A DNA stretch of 64,000 bases from Clostridium aciditolerans (GCF_016316925.1 NZ_JAEEGB010000010.1:79778-143777); one strand, 5' to 3'. Shown: positions 25,774 to 36,204, numbered from the stretch's first letter. Translations and numbers: made by a program. Notes: generated by a model not told the origin, from the sequence alone.

Positions 25774-26544
25774 TCAAATAAATTTTTTTACTTGAATTTT
25801 AACTCTTCCGCTTCCTGTCCATCCGGCTTCTTCTAAAATCTTAAATTTTCCGTATCCCCTTATAGTTATTATACAATCCTCTTTTAAAATCTTGTCTTTT
25901 CTTAAAGCTTCAGAATAATCTATAAGTACTTTACCCTGTCTTATTAACTCTTCAGCTTTACCTCTTGATATATTGCATAATGCACTAACTACACAATCAA
26001 TTCTGAGAGAGGAAACATTCACAATAATATTCTGAAAGTCATACACAGGAATTTCGCTGCTGTTTACATCTAAAATATTAATAGTACAGGTAGACTTACC
26101 TACACTTGTTAAATTCATTTTTATATAATCTGTTATTTCATTATGAACTGCTAAATAGCACTCATCATTTTTTAATATTAAGTCCCCTAGCTTCTCCCTC
26201 TTAATCCCAAGAGCCATTATTGCTCCAAGATAATCCTTATGCTCAATTTTAGTAAACTTAGCATTGGTAGATATTTTAAGTAAATCTATTGGATAATACC
26301 AAACATCTTCCTCTGAAAAAGCTATTATCTTTCTTTGCGCATCTTCAAAAACCCCATAACAATTAACTTTAACATCAAGCTCACTGCTCATATGTTCTAA
26401 AGTCTTGTATATATCAGGTGTATAGAACTCTGATGTATATGTGGTCCTAGTAGTTTTTTGTGTTAAAATAACTTTATCATAAATTTTAGAAGCTATACTA
26501 TTGTCTACAAAAGACATCTTATTTAAAAAAGTTTTCTTATCCAT
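25774..26544 (-). CDS. YlmH-family S4-domain RNA-binding protein
   Basis: This 256-residue protein ends in an S4 domain (about 180-250: RIDCVVSALCNISRGKAEEL, IRQGKVLIDY). YlmH sits beside division genes in most Firmicutes. In B. subtilis it has been linked to rescue of obstructed 50S subunits (RqcP-like/ YlmH pathway), which is of interest because rqcH is 12 kb away. The N-terminal region carries the YXXT-x5-FYTP-like segment TYTSEFYTPDIY. It lies 7 nt downstream of the YggT gene. Confidence 0.88.
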   Translation of the reverse strand: MDKKTFLNKMSFVDNSIASKIYDKVILTQKTTRTTYTSEFYTPDIYKTLEHMSSELDVKVNCYGVFEDAQRKIIAFSEEDVWYYPIDLLKISTNAKFTKIEHKDYLGAIMALGIKREKLGDLILKNDECYLAVHNEITDYIKMNLTSVGKSTCTINILDVNSSEIPVYDFQNIIVNVSSLRIDCVVSALCNISRGKAEELIRQGKVLIDYSEALRKDKILKEDCIITIRGYGKFKILEEAGWTGSGRVKIQVKKFI

Positions 26545-26551
26545 AAAAGCC

Positions 26552-26818
26552 CTATAATAATATACTAAATACTATTCTCTGTAAAATATCTAGTATTAAT
26601 AAAGCAATTATAGGAGAAAAATCAATCATTAATCCTGGTATAAGCTTCTCTTGAATTTTTCTTCCTGGAATCATAAAAGGATCTGTAAAAACGTGAAGCA
26701 AGTCTATAAAACCGCCTCTTCTTCCTGGCATAACCCAAGAAAGAATTACATCAATTAATATAGCTCCTTCAAGAAGTCTAAATAGTAAAGAAAGGGCAAC
26801 TCCTAAAGTATTTAACAT
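26552..26818 (-). CDS. YggT family (YlmG-like) membrane protein
   Basis: This 88-residue protein has two hydrophobic helices around the conserved DVILSWVMPGRRGG-LHVFTDPFM-PGRK segment of the YggT family. Relatives (YlmG, and Ycf19 in plastids) are associated with division or membrane-complex assembly, but the activity is unknown. The start at 26818 (MLNTLG) is set by GGAGGC 4 nt upstream; a TTG four codons earlier overlaps the SD. Confidence 0.88.
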   Translation of the reverse strand: MLNTLGVALSLLFRLLEGAILIDVILSWVMPGRRGGFIDLLHVFTDPFMIPGRKIQEKLIPGLMIDFSPIIALLILDILQRIVFSILL

Positions 26819-26833
26819 TTTAGCCTCCAATTA

Positions 26834-27298
26834 TTACTTATTCCAATTAAAAAGTCCCTTACTGGATAATTCATTTTTTAAATCATTGCTCACTTCTACT
26901 GTGGCTGGTGACAATATATATACGTTTTTTTCAATTTCCTCTAAATCTCCACCTAGGGCATAACTAGCTCCTCCCATGAAATCTAAAAGTCTTTGAGCTA
27001 TTCTTGCTTCTAAACCAGTTGTATTTATAACTACAATTTTTCTGTTTTTTAATTCATCACATATATCAGCTGCTTCTTCATATGTAGTGGGTTTAACTAT
27101 TTTAACTTTAGCAGCGATATTGTTATGTATGCTTACAATCTTATTCTGTCTTTTTGAATTTGATATAACAGGTTCAACTTCTGATATATCATTAACTGCT
27201 TTTTTTTCTTCTCTTTCCTCTGATAGTTCTATGTCTTCCTCTAAATCATCTTCTAATCCCAAAAATCCCATCATTTTAGTTATAACTTTTCCTGCCAT
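26834..27298 (-). CDS. sepF: Cell division protein SepF
   Basis: This 154-residue FtsZ-binding membrane anchor starts [14 protein letters not shown], the amphipathic membrane helix. A very acidic linker ([16 protein letters not shown]) follows, then the polymerising SepF core ([44 protein letters not shown]). Since ftsA is not in this cluster, SepF may be the main FtsZ tether here, which is inference. An AGGAGG SD precedes ATG. Confidence 0.95.
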   Translation of the reverse strand: MAGKVITKMMGFLGLEDDLEEDIELSEEREEKKAVNDISEVEPVISNSKRQNKIVSIHNNIAAKVKIVKPTTYEEAADICDELKNRKIVVINTTGLEARIAQRLLDFMGGASYALGGDLEEIEKNVYILSPATVEVSNDLKNELSSKGLFNWNK

Positions 27299-27310
27299 TT
27301 TATTTACCTC

Positions 27311-27976
27311 CTACTTATCATTATAGTTTCTTTTACCAAATATGCCTTCTCCCACTCTTACCATATTTGAGCCTTCTTCGATTGCAATTTTATAATCTCC
27401 AGTCATTCCCATAGATAAGAATTCCATGTTGATGTTTTTAAAACTTCTGTTTTTTAATTCATCAAATATCTTTTTGATTTGATAAAAATAACCTCTGCAG
27501 CTATCTTCATCACCTTGAGGAATTATGGACATGATCCCTCTTACTTTTACGTGATTGCAGTTTTCACAAGCATTAATTAATTCTTCTAAGTCATCTACAT
27601 CGACTCCTGTCTTATTTTCCTCCCTGCCGATATTTACTTGAATCAATACCTCTGCAGTCATTCCACTGGCTGAGTAATGTTTTTCAATCTCATCAAGAAG
27701 TCTAATACTGTCTAGAGAATGAATAAGATATACCTTCCCTACAATATATTTAACCTTGTTTCTCTGTAGATGACCTATTAAATGCCACCTTATATCCTGC
27801 GGCAACTTTTCAAATTTATCAGTAAGCTCTTGAACTTTATTTTCACCAAAGTCCCTTACCCCCATGTCATATACCTTTTGAAGATCTTCCACAGGTTTTG
27901 TTTTAGAAACCGCTATTAAAGTGACACCTTCTGGAATAGTTTCTCTTATTTTAATTATATTTTCTTCAATTGACAA
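27311..27976 (-). CDS. YggS/PROSC family PLP-homeostasis protein
   Basis: This 221-residue single-domain TIM-barrel protein binds pyridoxal phosphate. The PLP lysine is in LIAVSKTKP and the phosphate site near SMGMTGDYKIAIEEGSNMVR. Members maintain vitamin B6 balance and have no known catalytic reaction. It starts at TTG (27976) behind GGAGACGG. The gene lies 12 nt before sepF and is regularly placed there in Firmicutes. Confidence 0.93.
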   Translation of the reverse strand: MSIEENIIKIRETIPEGVTLIAVSKTKPVEDLQKVYDMGVRDFGENKVQELTDKFEKLPQDIRWHLIGHLQRNKVKYIVGKVYLIHSLDSIRLLDEIEKHYSASGMTAEVLIQVNIGREENKTGVDVDDLEELINACENCNHVKVRGIMSIIPQGDEDSCRGYFYQIKKIFDELKNRSFKNINMEFLSMGMTGDYKIAIEEGSNMVRVGEGIFGKRNYNDK

Positions 27977-28135
27977 CTCTACCGTCTCCTTTTAATGCCA
28001 AATTGAATTGTGTACTTTACCTTATAAGGATATTTATTCTTCATAAATCTTAAAATTCCTGCAAAAATTAATAAAAATTTTAATTAAATTTAAATAAATT
28101 AAAGTAAAACATTGGAGTAAAATGTAAATTTATTG

Positions 28136-28861
28136 TTATTGGTTTACTTTCATAAATTCCTTTTTATATTCTCCAGTATAGGCAGGTATTTTAACATCAT
28201 CCGTTTGTTCAACATCAACTCTAATTTTTCTCATCATTAGCGTTTTTAAGTAGTTTTCGTTAGATAACATATAATTATACAAAACTTCCTTATTTCCAAT
28301 AGCACTAATAGTAAAGGGTACTGCTATTTTTACTCCATTAGCTCTTATAAAAGGACCACTGCAATAAATCTCTGTCATATCCATTATTCTCTGCCCATTT
28401 ATAGAAATAGCTTCTGCTCCTGCATTCTTTAAATCGTTTATTACTTGTATTATATCTGTATTATGAACAAGTCTAAGTTCACGTTCATAACCATAGGAGT
28501 TGTTTATATTTTCTGTACTTGCATCATCTAAGTTTATTACTATTCCCTGCCCTTGTAATGGAACCTTCCCTAATACAATGTTATTCTGATCTAACTCTTC
28601 CTTTATGCTTTCACTAATATGAGTTTGATTTTCCTCATTGCTATTATACTTTGAGAGTTTTTTATAATAATTGTCATATTGCTCCATTAGTCCAGCTATA
28701 TCACCATAGAGCTTATTTCTATAATTGTATGCATCTTGATATTGTTTTGCACTTAAAAATACTCTATCCGATCCTCTTGAAAAGCTAATATTCATGGATA
28801 TTAGTATGCCTATAATTATAGAAGCTATGAACACAAATATATCAGCTTCATGATTTTTCAT
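28136..28861 (-). CDS. DUF881 membrane protein (YlxX/YlxW-like)
   Basis: This 241-residue protein has one N-terminal transmembrane helix (about 8-25), a coiled coil (about 35-85), and a DUF881 domain. The domain contains GQGIVINLDDA, LRLVHNTDIIQVINDLKNAG and AEAISINGQRI. It is a paralogue of the protein at 29228-29938, with sbp between them, as in B. subtilis ylxW-ylxX-sbp near ftsA/ftsZ. The role is unknown; division or envelope association is by context. A 159-nt A/T-rich gap without visible features follows it. Confidence 0.9.
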   Translation of the reverse strand: MKNHEADIFVFIASIIIGILISMNISFSRGSDRVFLSAKQYQDAYNYRNKLYGDIAGLMEQYDNYYKKLSKYNSNEENQTHISESIKEELDQNNIVLGKVPLQGQGIVINLDDASTENINNSYGYERELRLVHNTDIIQVINDLKNAGAEAISINGQRIMDMTEIYCSGPFIRANGVKIAVPFTISAIGNKEVLYNYMLSNENYLKTLMMRKIRVDVEQTDDVKIPAYTGEYKKEFMKVNQ

Positions 28862-28871
28862 CTAATTCACC

Positions 28872-29213
28872 TCATTGACGGGCTCTAGCCTTTTCAATTA
28901 ACAATCTTCTTATGGTAGCAAAGTTGTCGAATATTCTTCCACCGAAAACTATTACTGCTGCTAAATATATAGGAACTCCAAGTTTATCACCTAAATAAGC
29001 AAGTCCTGCTGCTAGAACTGCATTTCCAAAGAAACCTGATATAAAGATATCTGGTTGAAACTTCTGCGAAAGACTTCCTTTAATAGCTCCAAAAACTGAA
29101 TCTAAGCAAGCTAATATTGCCACTGACATATATGGTGAAAATTTATCTGGAATATTAACATTACATGCAACACCTACAATAATACCTATTACAAGTCCAA
29201 TAAATCCTATCAT
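28872..29213 (-). CDS. sbp: Small basic protein family (DUF1290) membrane protein
   Basis: This 113-residue protein has three to four hydrophobic helices and starts MIGFIGLVIGIIVGVACNVN. The family segment VAILACLDSVFGAIKG is followed by FGGRIFDNFATIRRLLIEK. It is the counterpart of B. subtilis Sbp, located between the two DUF881 genes with gaps of 10 and 14 nt. Its function is not established. Confidence 0.92.
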   Translation of the reverse strand: MIGFIGLVIGIIVGVACNVNIPDKFSPYMSVAILACLDSVFGAIKGSLSQKFQPDIFISGFFGNAVLAAGLAYLGDKLGVPIYLAAVIVFGGRIFDNFATIRRLLIEKARARQ

Positions 29214-29227
29214 CTTTCTCCCCCCTA

Positions 29228-29938
29228 TTATTCTTTAACTGGTTTAGCATACTCAAATTTATAAGTCTTATTGTATTTCTTAATAAGAATATCATCGGTT
29301 TTTTCAAACTTCACATCACATATTAACTTAAAATCTGAAAAAACCTCTGGAAAACTCATAGACTTATACAATAGTGTTTTATCCCCTATAGCTTTTATTA
29401 CTATTCTGCTTGAAGGAGAAATTTTCTCATCATTGATTAATATATAATTGCCTGCATTTCTTATGCCGGTTTTAGACACTACTCTAATATCATTGATAGA
29501 TATAGCTTCTGCACCGGCAAATCTTAATTCATTTACAATATAAACTAAGTGTTTATCTGTTATACGATCCTCTGTATTGCCGAAAAGCTTAGTGTCAGGT
29601 GTAAGGTAAATAGTTATTCCTGGTCCACTAACATCTGTAGAACCCATAAGAGTTCTTGTATCATCTAATTCCTTTAAGAGATTTTTAGTAGTATCACTTT
29701 TACCTGCTGCTGCACTTTCATAGTTTTTAATTTGATTTTGGAGCTCGTTTACCTTTTGTTCAAGCTCCTGTTTTTGTTTTTTATACTGTTCTATCTCTAC
29801 AGTAACATCAGTGCTGTTTTTATTGTTAAAATTGAAAGTTTTATCTTGTTTCATAAGAATTTTAAATTGATATGCAAGCATAAACCCTAGTATGCCGCAA
29901 ACAACTGCTACACTAATTTGTGATCTGACCTTTCGCAT
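29228..29938 (-). CDS. DUF881 membrane protein (YlxW-like)
   Basis: This 236-residue protein has an N-terminal transmembrane helix (about 8-26), a coiled coil (QYKKQKQELEQKVNELQNQI, about 50-80), and a DUF881 domain. The domain contains VSGPGITIYLTPD, LVYIVNELRFAGAEAISIND and PSSRIVIKAIGD. It lies 13 nt downstream of ftsQ. The pairing with a second DUF881 protein suggests a heteromeric envelope complex, which is inference only. Confidence 0.9.
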   Translation of the reverse strand: MRKVRSQISVAVVCGILGFMLAYQFKILMKQDKTFNFNNKNSTDVTVEIEQYKKQKQELEQKVNELQNQIKNYESAAAGKSDTTKNLLKELDDTRTLMGSTDVSGPGITIYLTPDTKLFGNTEDRITDKHLVYIVNELRFAGAEAISINDIRVVSKTGIRNAGNYILINDEKISPSSRIVIKAIGDKTLLYKSMSFPEVFSDFKLICDVKFEKTDDILIKKYNKTYKFEYAKPVKE

Positions 29939-29951
29939 ATATTACATCCTC

Positions 29952-30722
29952 CTACTTTTGAATAAAAAACACAGGATTTCCATTAAAACTTACATCAATG
30001 TATCCCTTTACCCCTTGTAATTCTTTTCTATCTAAGATATTTAAAGCCTTATTGAATTTTTTATCTATATCCTCAGCATTTCCAAACTTTATACAAATAT
30101 CACCATAATAAACTTTGATATCTATTGAACTGCTTACATCAACAAGAGTTAAGCCCTGAGAAACCTTATTGTTGCAAACAATATCGCCTAGATTAACAAC
30201 TGCATCGACTTTTCTCTTATCACTATCTTGTATCGGCTTTCCAACTTCACATTTTGAAAAATCAATTCCATCAAGCTTAATCAGTTTCATTCCTTTAATA
30301 TTATCTCTCTTTTGCAGAACAACTCCAGCTTTATCTATAATGAAATACTGGTTGTCCTTATTATTGTAAAATACAGCTTCTCTTTCTTTCACACTTATAA
30401 TAAGAGTAGATGGGAACTTTCTAGTTATAGTTACGTCAGATATATATGGGTTACTTAAAATATTATTTTCACCCTCTTTTAAATTAACATAGAAAATGTT
30501 GTTTCCTGCTTTTATATTCGAAAGTGTAATGATGTCGTTAATGGAAATATTTTTATTACCATTAACTTGAATTTTCATTATGTTAAAATAAGGAAGCTTT
30601 AAACAAAGAGTAACACATATTGACAATAACATAATAAATAACATAAATAATTTCTTTATTTTTTTCTTTTTTCTTCTTTTAAGTATTAATTCGTTATCTG
30701 CTTTACTTAAAGCCTGACTCAT
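29952..30722 (-). CDS. ftsQ: Cell division protein FtsQ/DivIB
   Basis: This 256-residue type II membrane protein has a highly basic cytoplasmic tail (KRRKKKKIKK), one transmembrane helix (about 25-43), and a POTRA domain starting NIMKIQVNGNKNISINDII. The beta domain follows (ADKKFNKALNILDRKE-like region and GYIDVSFNGNPVF). It bridges FtsL and its partner in the divisome. It is separated from spoVE by 190 nt that include a strong hairpin. Confidence 0.9.
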   Translation of the reverse strand: MSQALSKADNELILKRRKKKKIKKLFMLFIMLLSICVTLCLKLPYFNIMKIQVNGNKNISINDIITLSNIKAGNNIFYVNLKEGENNILSNPYISDVTITRKFPSTLIISVKEREAVFYNNKDNQYFIIDKAGVVLQKRDNIKGMKLIKLDGIDFSKCEVGKPIQDSDKRKVDAVVNLGDIVCNNKVSQGLTLVDVSSSIDIKVYYGDICIKFGNAEDIDKKFNKALNILDRKELQGVKGYIDVSFNGNPVFFIQK

Positions 30723-30874
30723 TTATATCAACCTTTCTTGCCTCGTATATAGATTCGTAAACATTATTAATAAATAAAAATTAAACAAGCTATATATATA
30801 ATAACATTTTGCAAGATGAATTTCATTAAATTATGTGTTAATTTTATATACTTTTTCTATAAAATTTTACATAA

Positions 30875-30905
30875 ATTATAGCATTGCGAAACGCAATGCT
30901 ATAAT
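30875..30905 (-). terminator. Intra-cluster hairpin between spoVE and ftsQ
   Basis: A perfect 14-bp stem with an AAA loop (ATTATAGCATTGCG, 30875-30888, with 30892-30905). On the minus strand it is followed by TTTATGTAAAATTTTAT, a weak T-rich stretch. It may partly terminate the cell-wall part of the cluster or protect its 3' end. Confidence 0.55.
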
Positions 30906-30912
30906 TGTAAAA

Positions 30913-32028
30913 TTAATTATATTCTTTTTGCCGTGAAATATTTAAGAGTACACCTGCCGCTACCATATTGAATATCAGTGAAGACCCTCCATAACTTATA
31001 AATGGAAGTGGAACTCCTGTAACTGGCATTAATCCTGTAACAACAGCAATATTTATAATTGCCTGCACTGCTATAACAGCTGTAATTCCTGTGGCTAGTA
31101 AAGTCCCATAAGTGTCCTTAGCTTTTACAGCGGTGACTATTCCTCTCCATATAAATACAATAAAAAGTATTACAATTAAAGTACATCCTATAAGACCTAA
31201 TTCTTCTCCAATTATAGAGAATATGAAGTCATTGTGAGGTTCTGGTATGTAATAACACTTTTGCCTTGATCTTCCTAAGCCCATACCCCAAATTCCACCT
31301 GACCCTAAAGCAAGCAGTGATTGTATCAATTGATACCCATCTCCTTTAGGATCTCGCCATGGATCTAAAAAGCTTGTAAATCTAGCCATTCTGTATGGTT
31401 CAAGAACTATGCCTGCTACCCCAGCCAGCGCAACTATGCCTACAAGTCCAATCATATGAGAGGTTTTAGCTCCTGAAACGTATAGAACTATGAGTGTAAC
31501 TATCATTATTACTGAAGCTATACTTAAGTTTTTTTCTGCAAGTACCATACCAGCATAGAATCCTGAAACCATAAGGTATGGTATAATCCCATGAGTTAAA
31601 CTTTTAATTCTTTCACCTTTACGCTCTATACTTTTGGCCATATATAAAACTACTATATATTTTGCTATTTCTGAAGGCTGCAGTGAGAATGGTCCTCCAA
31701 GTCTTATCCATCTTCTAGCACCATTTGTTGCAGGAAAAGCAAATACAGCTGCTAGGAGTATTATTGTTACTATCATAGCTAATTTTGTATGTTTCTTTAT
31801 CTTATGATAATCAATTTTAATTGTAAAAAACATTGCTACAATTCCTATTATAGCGCTGAAGCCTTGTTTTTTTAAGAAATACATACTATCATGATTTGTT
31901 GCAGAGCTAAAAAATGCACTATATGAACTAGCACTATAAACCATAATTACTCCAATAGCTACTAAAAGCATTATAGTTGAAAATAATACAAAGTCTATAG
32001 GCCCCATTTTAACATTGGGTTTGTTCAT
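30913..32028 (-). CDS. spoVE: FtsW/SpoVE-family lipid II polymerase (SEDS)
   Basis: This 371-residue SEDS glycosyltransferase has about ten transmembrane helices. It starts MNKPNVKMGPIDFVLFSTI, with YSASSYSAF, then RRWIRLGGPFSLQPSEIAK and the C-terminal GVPLPFISYGGSS signature. The position between mraY and ftsQ, together with spoVD upstream, suggests SpoVE (cortex) or FtsW function; clostridia often encode more than one. ATG at 32028 follows GGAGG at 7 nt; an in-frame start 12 codons upstream is not needed. Confidence 0.92.
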   Translation of the reverse strand: MNKPNVKMGPIDFVLFSTIMLLVAIGVIMVYSASSYSAFFSSATNHDSMYFLKKQGFSAIIGIVAMFFTIKIDYHKIKKHTKLAMIVTIILLAAVFAFPATNGARRWIRLGGPFSLQPSEIAKYIVVLYMAKSIERKGERIKSLTHGIIPYLMVSGFYAGMVLAEKNLSIASVIMIVTLIVLYVSGAKTSHMIGLVGIVALAGVAGIVLEPYRMARFTSFLDPWRDPKGDGYQLIQSLLALGSGGIWGMGLGRSRQKCYYIPEPHNDFIFSIIGEELGLIGCTLIVILFIVFIWRGIVTAVKAKDTYGTLLATGITAVIAVQAIINIAVVTGLMPVTGVPLPFISYGGSSLIFNMVAAGVLLNISRQKEYN

Positions 32029-32096
32029 TTTAAATCCTCCTACCTGATTACTTATCTCAATCAATTAGCATGATTGACCGTTGTCAATCTTTCTGT

Positions 32097-33062
32097 TTAT
32101 AAATTTACAGTTAGTGATAAAAATGCTACTAGGCAAAGTATAACAGTACCTATGCAAAATACTGAAACTACCTTAGTTTCATGCCATCCAGATAACTCGA
32201 AATGATGATGTATTGGACTCATTTTAAATATTCTCTTTCCTGTAAGCTTAAAGGAAATAACCTGAAGTATTACAGATAAAGTCTCCATTACATATATTCC
32301 ACCTACTATTATAACCAATAATGGAAGTTTTAATATCATAGCAACTGCAGCAATTGCTCCACCTAATGCTAGTGACCCCGTATCTCCCATAAATACTTGA
32401 GCTGGAAAAGCATTATACCTTAAGAATCCTAATAAGGCTCCAGCAACTACTGCACAAAATATTGCTAATGTATAATGCCCCATAGCCAAGCTAACTAGCG
32501 CAAAGAAGGTCATAACTAGTAAAGTAACTGATGTTGCTAGTCCATCAAGTCCATCTGTTAAATTTACAGCATTTGTTGTACCTGCAAAGTAGATTATTAT
32601 AAATGGTATATAAAATGCACCTAAGTTCCAGGTTTTATGAGCAAATGGAACAATTATTGATGTTCCTATATAGGGATTGTGTGCCGCATAGTATGCAAAG
32701 CTTCCTGAAACAACTAGAAGCAAAATCATCTTTTGATAAGCTCTTAATCCTAGGTTTTTCTTGCGTATAATTTTTAATCCATCATCTAATGCCCCTATTA
32801 CTCCAAAGGCAACAAAAGCATAAAGTGCAATCATAGCTTCATCATTAGGCTTTTTTACTATAAGTGCCATAGCTATAAATGAAGAAAGTATAAATATTAT
32901 TCCGCCCATTGTAGGGGTTCCTGATTTTTTTTGATGACTTTTAGGTCCTTCATCTCTAATACTTTGACCAAATTTAAATTTACGTAATAATGGTATTAAA
33001 ATAGGTCCTTCTAGTATTGATATAAAAAATGCAACTAGTACAGAATAAATTAGCTTATTCAT
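32097..33062 (-). CDS. mraY: Phospho-N-acetylmuramoyl-pentapeptide transferase
   Basis: This 321-residue polytopic membrane enzyme transfers phospho-MurNAc-pentapeptide to undecaprenyl phosphate, giving lipid I. The family signatures are intact: [24 protein letters not shown] (aspartates), [20 protein letters not shown] and [15 protein letters not shown]. It follows murF and precedes spoVE. A 10-bp hairpin (CGCTCTAAA/TTTAGAGCG, about 33073-33091) lies in the short gap upstream. Confidence 0.97.
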   Translation of the reverse strand: MNKLIYSVLVAFFISILEGPILIPLLRKFKFGQSIRDEGPKSHQKKSGTPTMGGIIFILSSFIAMALIVKKPNDEAMIALYAFVAFGVIGALDDGLKIIRKKNLGLRAYQKMILLLVVSGSFAYYAAHNPYIGTSIIVPFAHKTWNLGAFYIPFIIIYFAGTTNAVNLTDGLDGLATSVTLLVMTFFALVSLAMGHYTLAIFCAVVAGALLGFLRYNAFPAQVFMGDTGSLALGGAIAAVAMILKLPLLVIIVGGIYVMETLSVILQVISFKLTGKRIFKMSPIHHHFELSGWHETKVVSVFCIGTVILCLVAFLSLTVNL

Positions 33063-33104
33063 ATTAAAATTCCGCTCTAAAGTTTAGAGCGTCTTCACCT
33101 CCTA

Positions 33105-34499
33105 TTAGCTGATGTTCTTCTTTAGTTTTTCTACTATTAATTCAAATTTTGCTGCTCTTGAGGCCTTTATTAGCACTGTATCTCCTTCTTGCAAATATTC
33201 TTTTGTAAGGAAATCTACTGCATCATCATAGTTTTCAAAAGCCCTATGTTGCTGCCTGTTATCTTGTACTTCACTAAAACCTTCTTCATAAGCTTTACTA
33301 TACTCACCAATTGTTATAAGTAAGTCTACATTATTTTTTCCCGCGTACTCTCCTACATCCTTATGTGAGTTAAAGGCCTCTTCTCCAAGCTCTCCCATTG
33401 TTCCAAGTACTGCCACCTTTCTTTGTGCATTAGAATTTTTAAGCACATCAATAGCAACCTTCATAGAATCTGGGTTAGCATTGTAACAATCATTGATTAT
33501 AGAGAATTTTTCACCTTTAATGATGTCCATTCTCATAGATGTGGTCTGTATGTTTTTTAGTCCTTGTCTTATATTTTCATAATCCATATTCATAATTTTA
33601 CTACAGCCTATAGCAAGCAGTGCATTTGAAATGGTATGTTTACCAGGCATATCTATATGAAATTTTTCTTTAGTGCAGCCTTTACCTTCTATAACTTCAA
33701 ATTCAACGTAATCTTCCCCTAGCTCTATATTATCAGCCTTAAAATCAGCATTGCTGTCTATCCCAGTTTTAATTACTTGGTAATTACTATTTTCAACTGA
33801 GGAAAGCATATCATTATCCCCATTTATTATTAAAATATTTTTTGAGTTAAAAAAGTCTGTAATTTCAAGCTTTGCTTTCAAGATATTTTCTCTGCTTCCT
33901 AGTTTTCCTATATGAGCAGTTCCTACATTAGTTATTAGCGCTACATCCGGTCTTGCAGCCTTTGCCATTGTATGTATTTCTTTTAAATTATTCATTCCCA
34001 TTTCTAAAACTGCAATATCATAGCTATTGTCTAATTTAAATATCATAAGTGGAAGTCCTATTTGATTATTGAAGTTTCCTGCTGTTTTAAAAACCTTATA
34101 TTTACCACTTAAAGCTGCTGCCACCAAGTCTTTAGTTGAGGTCTTACCAGCTGAGCCAGTTATACCAACTACCTTCAAATTCAATTTTGATCTATAAGCT
34201 TCTGCTAGGTCCAATAGAGCACTTCCTGTACTTTGTACCTTTATAACTGTAGTATAATTTTTAATTTCTTCATCTTTATATCTAATTTCATCTACTATGC
34301 AAATAGCTGCACCTTTTTCACTAGCCGTTTTAATATATTCATTACCATTAAAATTTTCACCCTTTAACGCAACAAATATATTTCCTTTTTCTATCTTTCT
34401 AGTATCTGTGCTAACAGCGTTAAAACCGGAATACTCTCCTTTTAAAACTACCTCTCCCTGTACTGCACTTACTATTTCATCAAAGCTCATATATTCCAA
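33105..34499 (-). CDS. murF: UDP-N-acetylmuramoyl-tripeptide--D-Ala-D-Ala ligase
   Basis: This 464-residue Mur ligase adds D-Ala-D-Ala to the UDP-MurNAc tripeptide. Motifs: VGITGSAGKTSTKDL (P-loop, about 112-126), LEMGMN, LITNVGTAHIGKLGS and NDCYNANPDSM. The start is TTG (34499) 10 nt after GGGAAGGAG; an ATG three codons later is possible but farther from the SD. It is separated from murE by a 201-bp repeat element, unusual inside an otherwise compact cluster. Confidence 0.96.
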   Translation of the reverse strand: MEYMSFDEIVSAVQGEVVLKGEYSGFNAVSTDTRKIEKGNIFVALKGENFNGNEYIKTASEKGAAICIVDEIRYKDEEIKNYTTVIKVQSTGSALLDLAEAYRSKLNLKVVGITGSAGKTSTKDLVAAALSGKYKVFKTAGNFNNQIGLPLMIFKLDNSYDIAVLEMGMNNLKEIHTMAKAARPDVALITNVGTAHIGKLGSRENILKAKLEITDFFNSKNILIINGDNDMLSSVENSNYQVIKTGIDSNADFKADNIELGEDYVEFEVIEGKGCTKEKFHIDMPGKHTISNALLAIGCSKIMNMDYENIRQGLKNIQTTSMRMDIIKGEKFSIINDCYNANPDSMKVAIDVLKNSNAQRKVAVLGTMGELGEEAFNSHKDVGEYAGKNNVDLLITIGEYSKAYEEGFSEVQDNRQQHRAFENYDDAVDFLTKEYLQEGDTVLIKASRAAKFELIVEKLKKNIS

Positions 34500-34523
34500 C
34501 TATGAACAACTCCTTCCCTTTTT

Positions 34524-34724
34524 CAGAGGACAATTGACAATTGACAATTGACAGAAGACAGTGAAGGAGGATTTTTCTCCGTTACACTACGAAAAATCTT
34601 TAAATTTATATAAGTTAGCGATGTTTTGCTTTAGCAAAACAAACTTAAAAAAACAAATTAGTTTTCTGACGTAAGGAAGAAAACTCACCTTCACTGTCCT
34701 CTGTCCTCTGTCAACTGTCCTCTT
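34524..34724 (+). repeat. Modular palindromic element (family A), copy 2, short form
   Basis: 201 bp between murE and murF. Forward order: 7-bp units (GAGGACA, ATTGACA, ATTGACA, ATTGACA, GAAGACA), the GGATTTTTCTCC hairpin, a GTTTTGC/GCAAAAC hairpin, a GTTTTCTGACGTAAGG hairpin and inverted units (TGTCCTC, TGTCCTC, TGTCAAC, TGTCCTC). The 31-bp cassette is missing. It is transcribed with the cluster unless a promoter intervenes. Confidence 0.85.
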
Positions 34725-34733
34725 AAAATTAAA

Positions 34734-36185
34734 CTATTTTTTAAGTTCTTCAACTATTTCAGCTATAACTTCTCTTTCATCAAAATGTATAGTTTTATCC
34801 TTTAGTATTTGATAATCCTCATGTCCTTTTCCAGCTACTACAATTACATCATCTTTTTTTGCTAATTCCATAGCTTTCTTAATGGCATCTCTTCTATTTT
34901 CTACTACAATATAGTTATCTTTTTGAACGCCCTTTTCTATCTCCTTTATTATAGACATAGGGTCTTCTGTCCTAGGATTGTCAGAAGTAATAACCGCTAA
35001 ATCACTTAGTTCTGTACCTATTTTACCCATAATTGGCCTCTTAGTGTTGTCCCTATCTCCGCCACAACCAAATACGCTTATAAGTTTTCCTTTTGTGAAT
35101 TCTTTTGCAGTTTTTAATATATTTTCTAATCCATCAGGGGTATGAGCATAATCCACTATTACCTCATAGCCTAAATTATAATTTTGAGTAACTATTTCAC
35201 ATCTACCTGGTACACAGAGCATACTTTCCAAGCCTTTTTTTACAATATCTATTGATATTCCCTCGCCTAAACATGCACCTACACATCCCAGAGCATTCAT
35301 TACATTGTATTTACCTGGTATATTTAAATTTATATGCGTCATTTCATTTTTGTATGTTACATCAAAATCCACACCTCTAGAATGCATATGTATATTTTTA
35401 GCCCAAACATCTGAAGGATTATCTATGGAATAAGTAACTTTATTCCCTTTAGAGTCCTTATACACTCTGTTCCCGTATTCATCATCTATATTTACAACTG
35501 AATTTTTAGTATTTTTAAATAAAATAAGCTTAGCATCGTAATAATTTTCAAAGGTTTTATGAAAATCTAGATGATCCTGTGTCAAATTAGTGAATATTGC
35601 CTGGGCAAACTTAACTCCATAAACTCTATCAAGGTATAGTGAGTGTGATGATACTTCCATAACACAGTAACTTACTCCATCATCTATCATATCTTTAAAT
35701 AACTTTTGAAGCTCTAGCGACTCAGGAGTGGTTCTATGGGAAGGTATTTTTTTGTTTCCTATGTAATTTGCTATTGTGCCTATAAGCCCTACTTTGTGTC
35801 CTGCAGCCTCCAATATAGACTTTATCATAAATGTAGATGTAGTTTTCCCGTTAGTTCCAGTTATTCCCATAACCTTTAGCTTATCTGCAGGATGATCATA
35901 ATAGTTAGCTGCTGCCAAAGCTAGTGCTTTTCTGCTATCCTCAACCATTATTACAGTACAATCTGGTATACTTTCTACATCCTTGCTGCATATAATTGCT
36001 TGTGCCCCTTTGCTATAAGCACTATTTATATACTTATGCCCATCAGTACTATACCCTTCAATACATACAAACAAATCTCCATCCTTAACTTCTCTTGAAT
36101 CATACTGGATTTCTCTTATTTCTAAATCATCGCTGCCTTTTATTATTTTATAGTCTATTCCACTTAGAATCTGTTTTAAATTCAT
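34734..36185 (-). CDS. murE: UDP-N-acetylmuramoyl-tripeptide synthetase MurE
   Basis: This Mur ligase of 483 residues adds the third amino acid of the stem peptide. P-loop: [16 protein letters not shown]. Also visible are [22 protein letters not shown], the carbamylated-lysine region TFENYYDAK, and [19 protein letters not shown]. The specificity segment [13 protein letters not shown] contains DNPR, typical of meso-diaminopimelate-adding enzymes and consistent with dapF in the window. ATG at 36185 lies 6 nt after GGGGTG. The gene is flanked by oppositely oriented family A elements. Confidence 0.96.
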   Translation of the reverse strand: MNLKQILSGIDYKIIKGSDDLEIREIQYDSREVKDGDLFVCIEGYSTDGHKYINSAYSKGAQAIICSKDVESIPDCTVIMVEDSRKALALAAANYYDHPADKLKVMGITGTNGKTTSTFMIKSILEAAGHKVGLIGTIANYIGNKKIPSHRTTPESLELQKLFKDMIDDGVSYCVMEVSSHSLYLDRVYGVKFAQAIFTNLTQDHLDFHKTFENYYDAKLILFKNTKNSVVNIDDEYGNRVYKDSKGNKVTYSIDNPSDVWAKNIHMHSRGVDFDVTYKNEMTHINLNIPGKYNVMNALGCVGACLGEGISIDIVKKGLESMLCVPGRCEIVTQNYNLGYEVIVDYAHTPDGLENILKTAKEFTKGKLISVFGCGGDRDNTKRPIMGKIGTELSDLAVITSDNPRTEDPMSIIKEIEKGVQKDNYIVVENRRDAIKKAMELAKKDDVIVVAGKGHEDYQILKDKTIHFDEREVIAEIVEELKK

Positions 36186-36204
36186 AGTATACACCCCTTA
36201 TTTT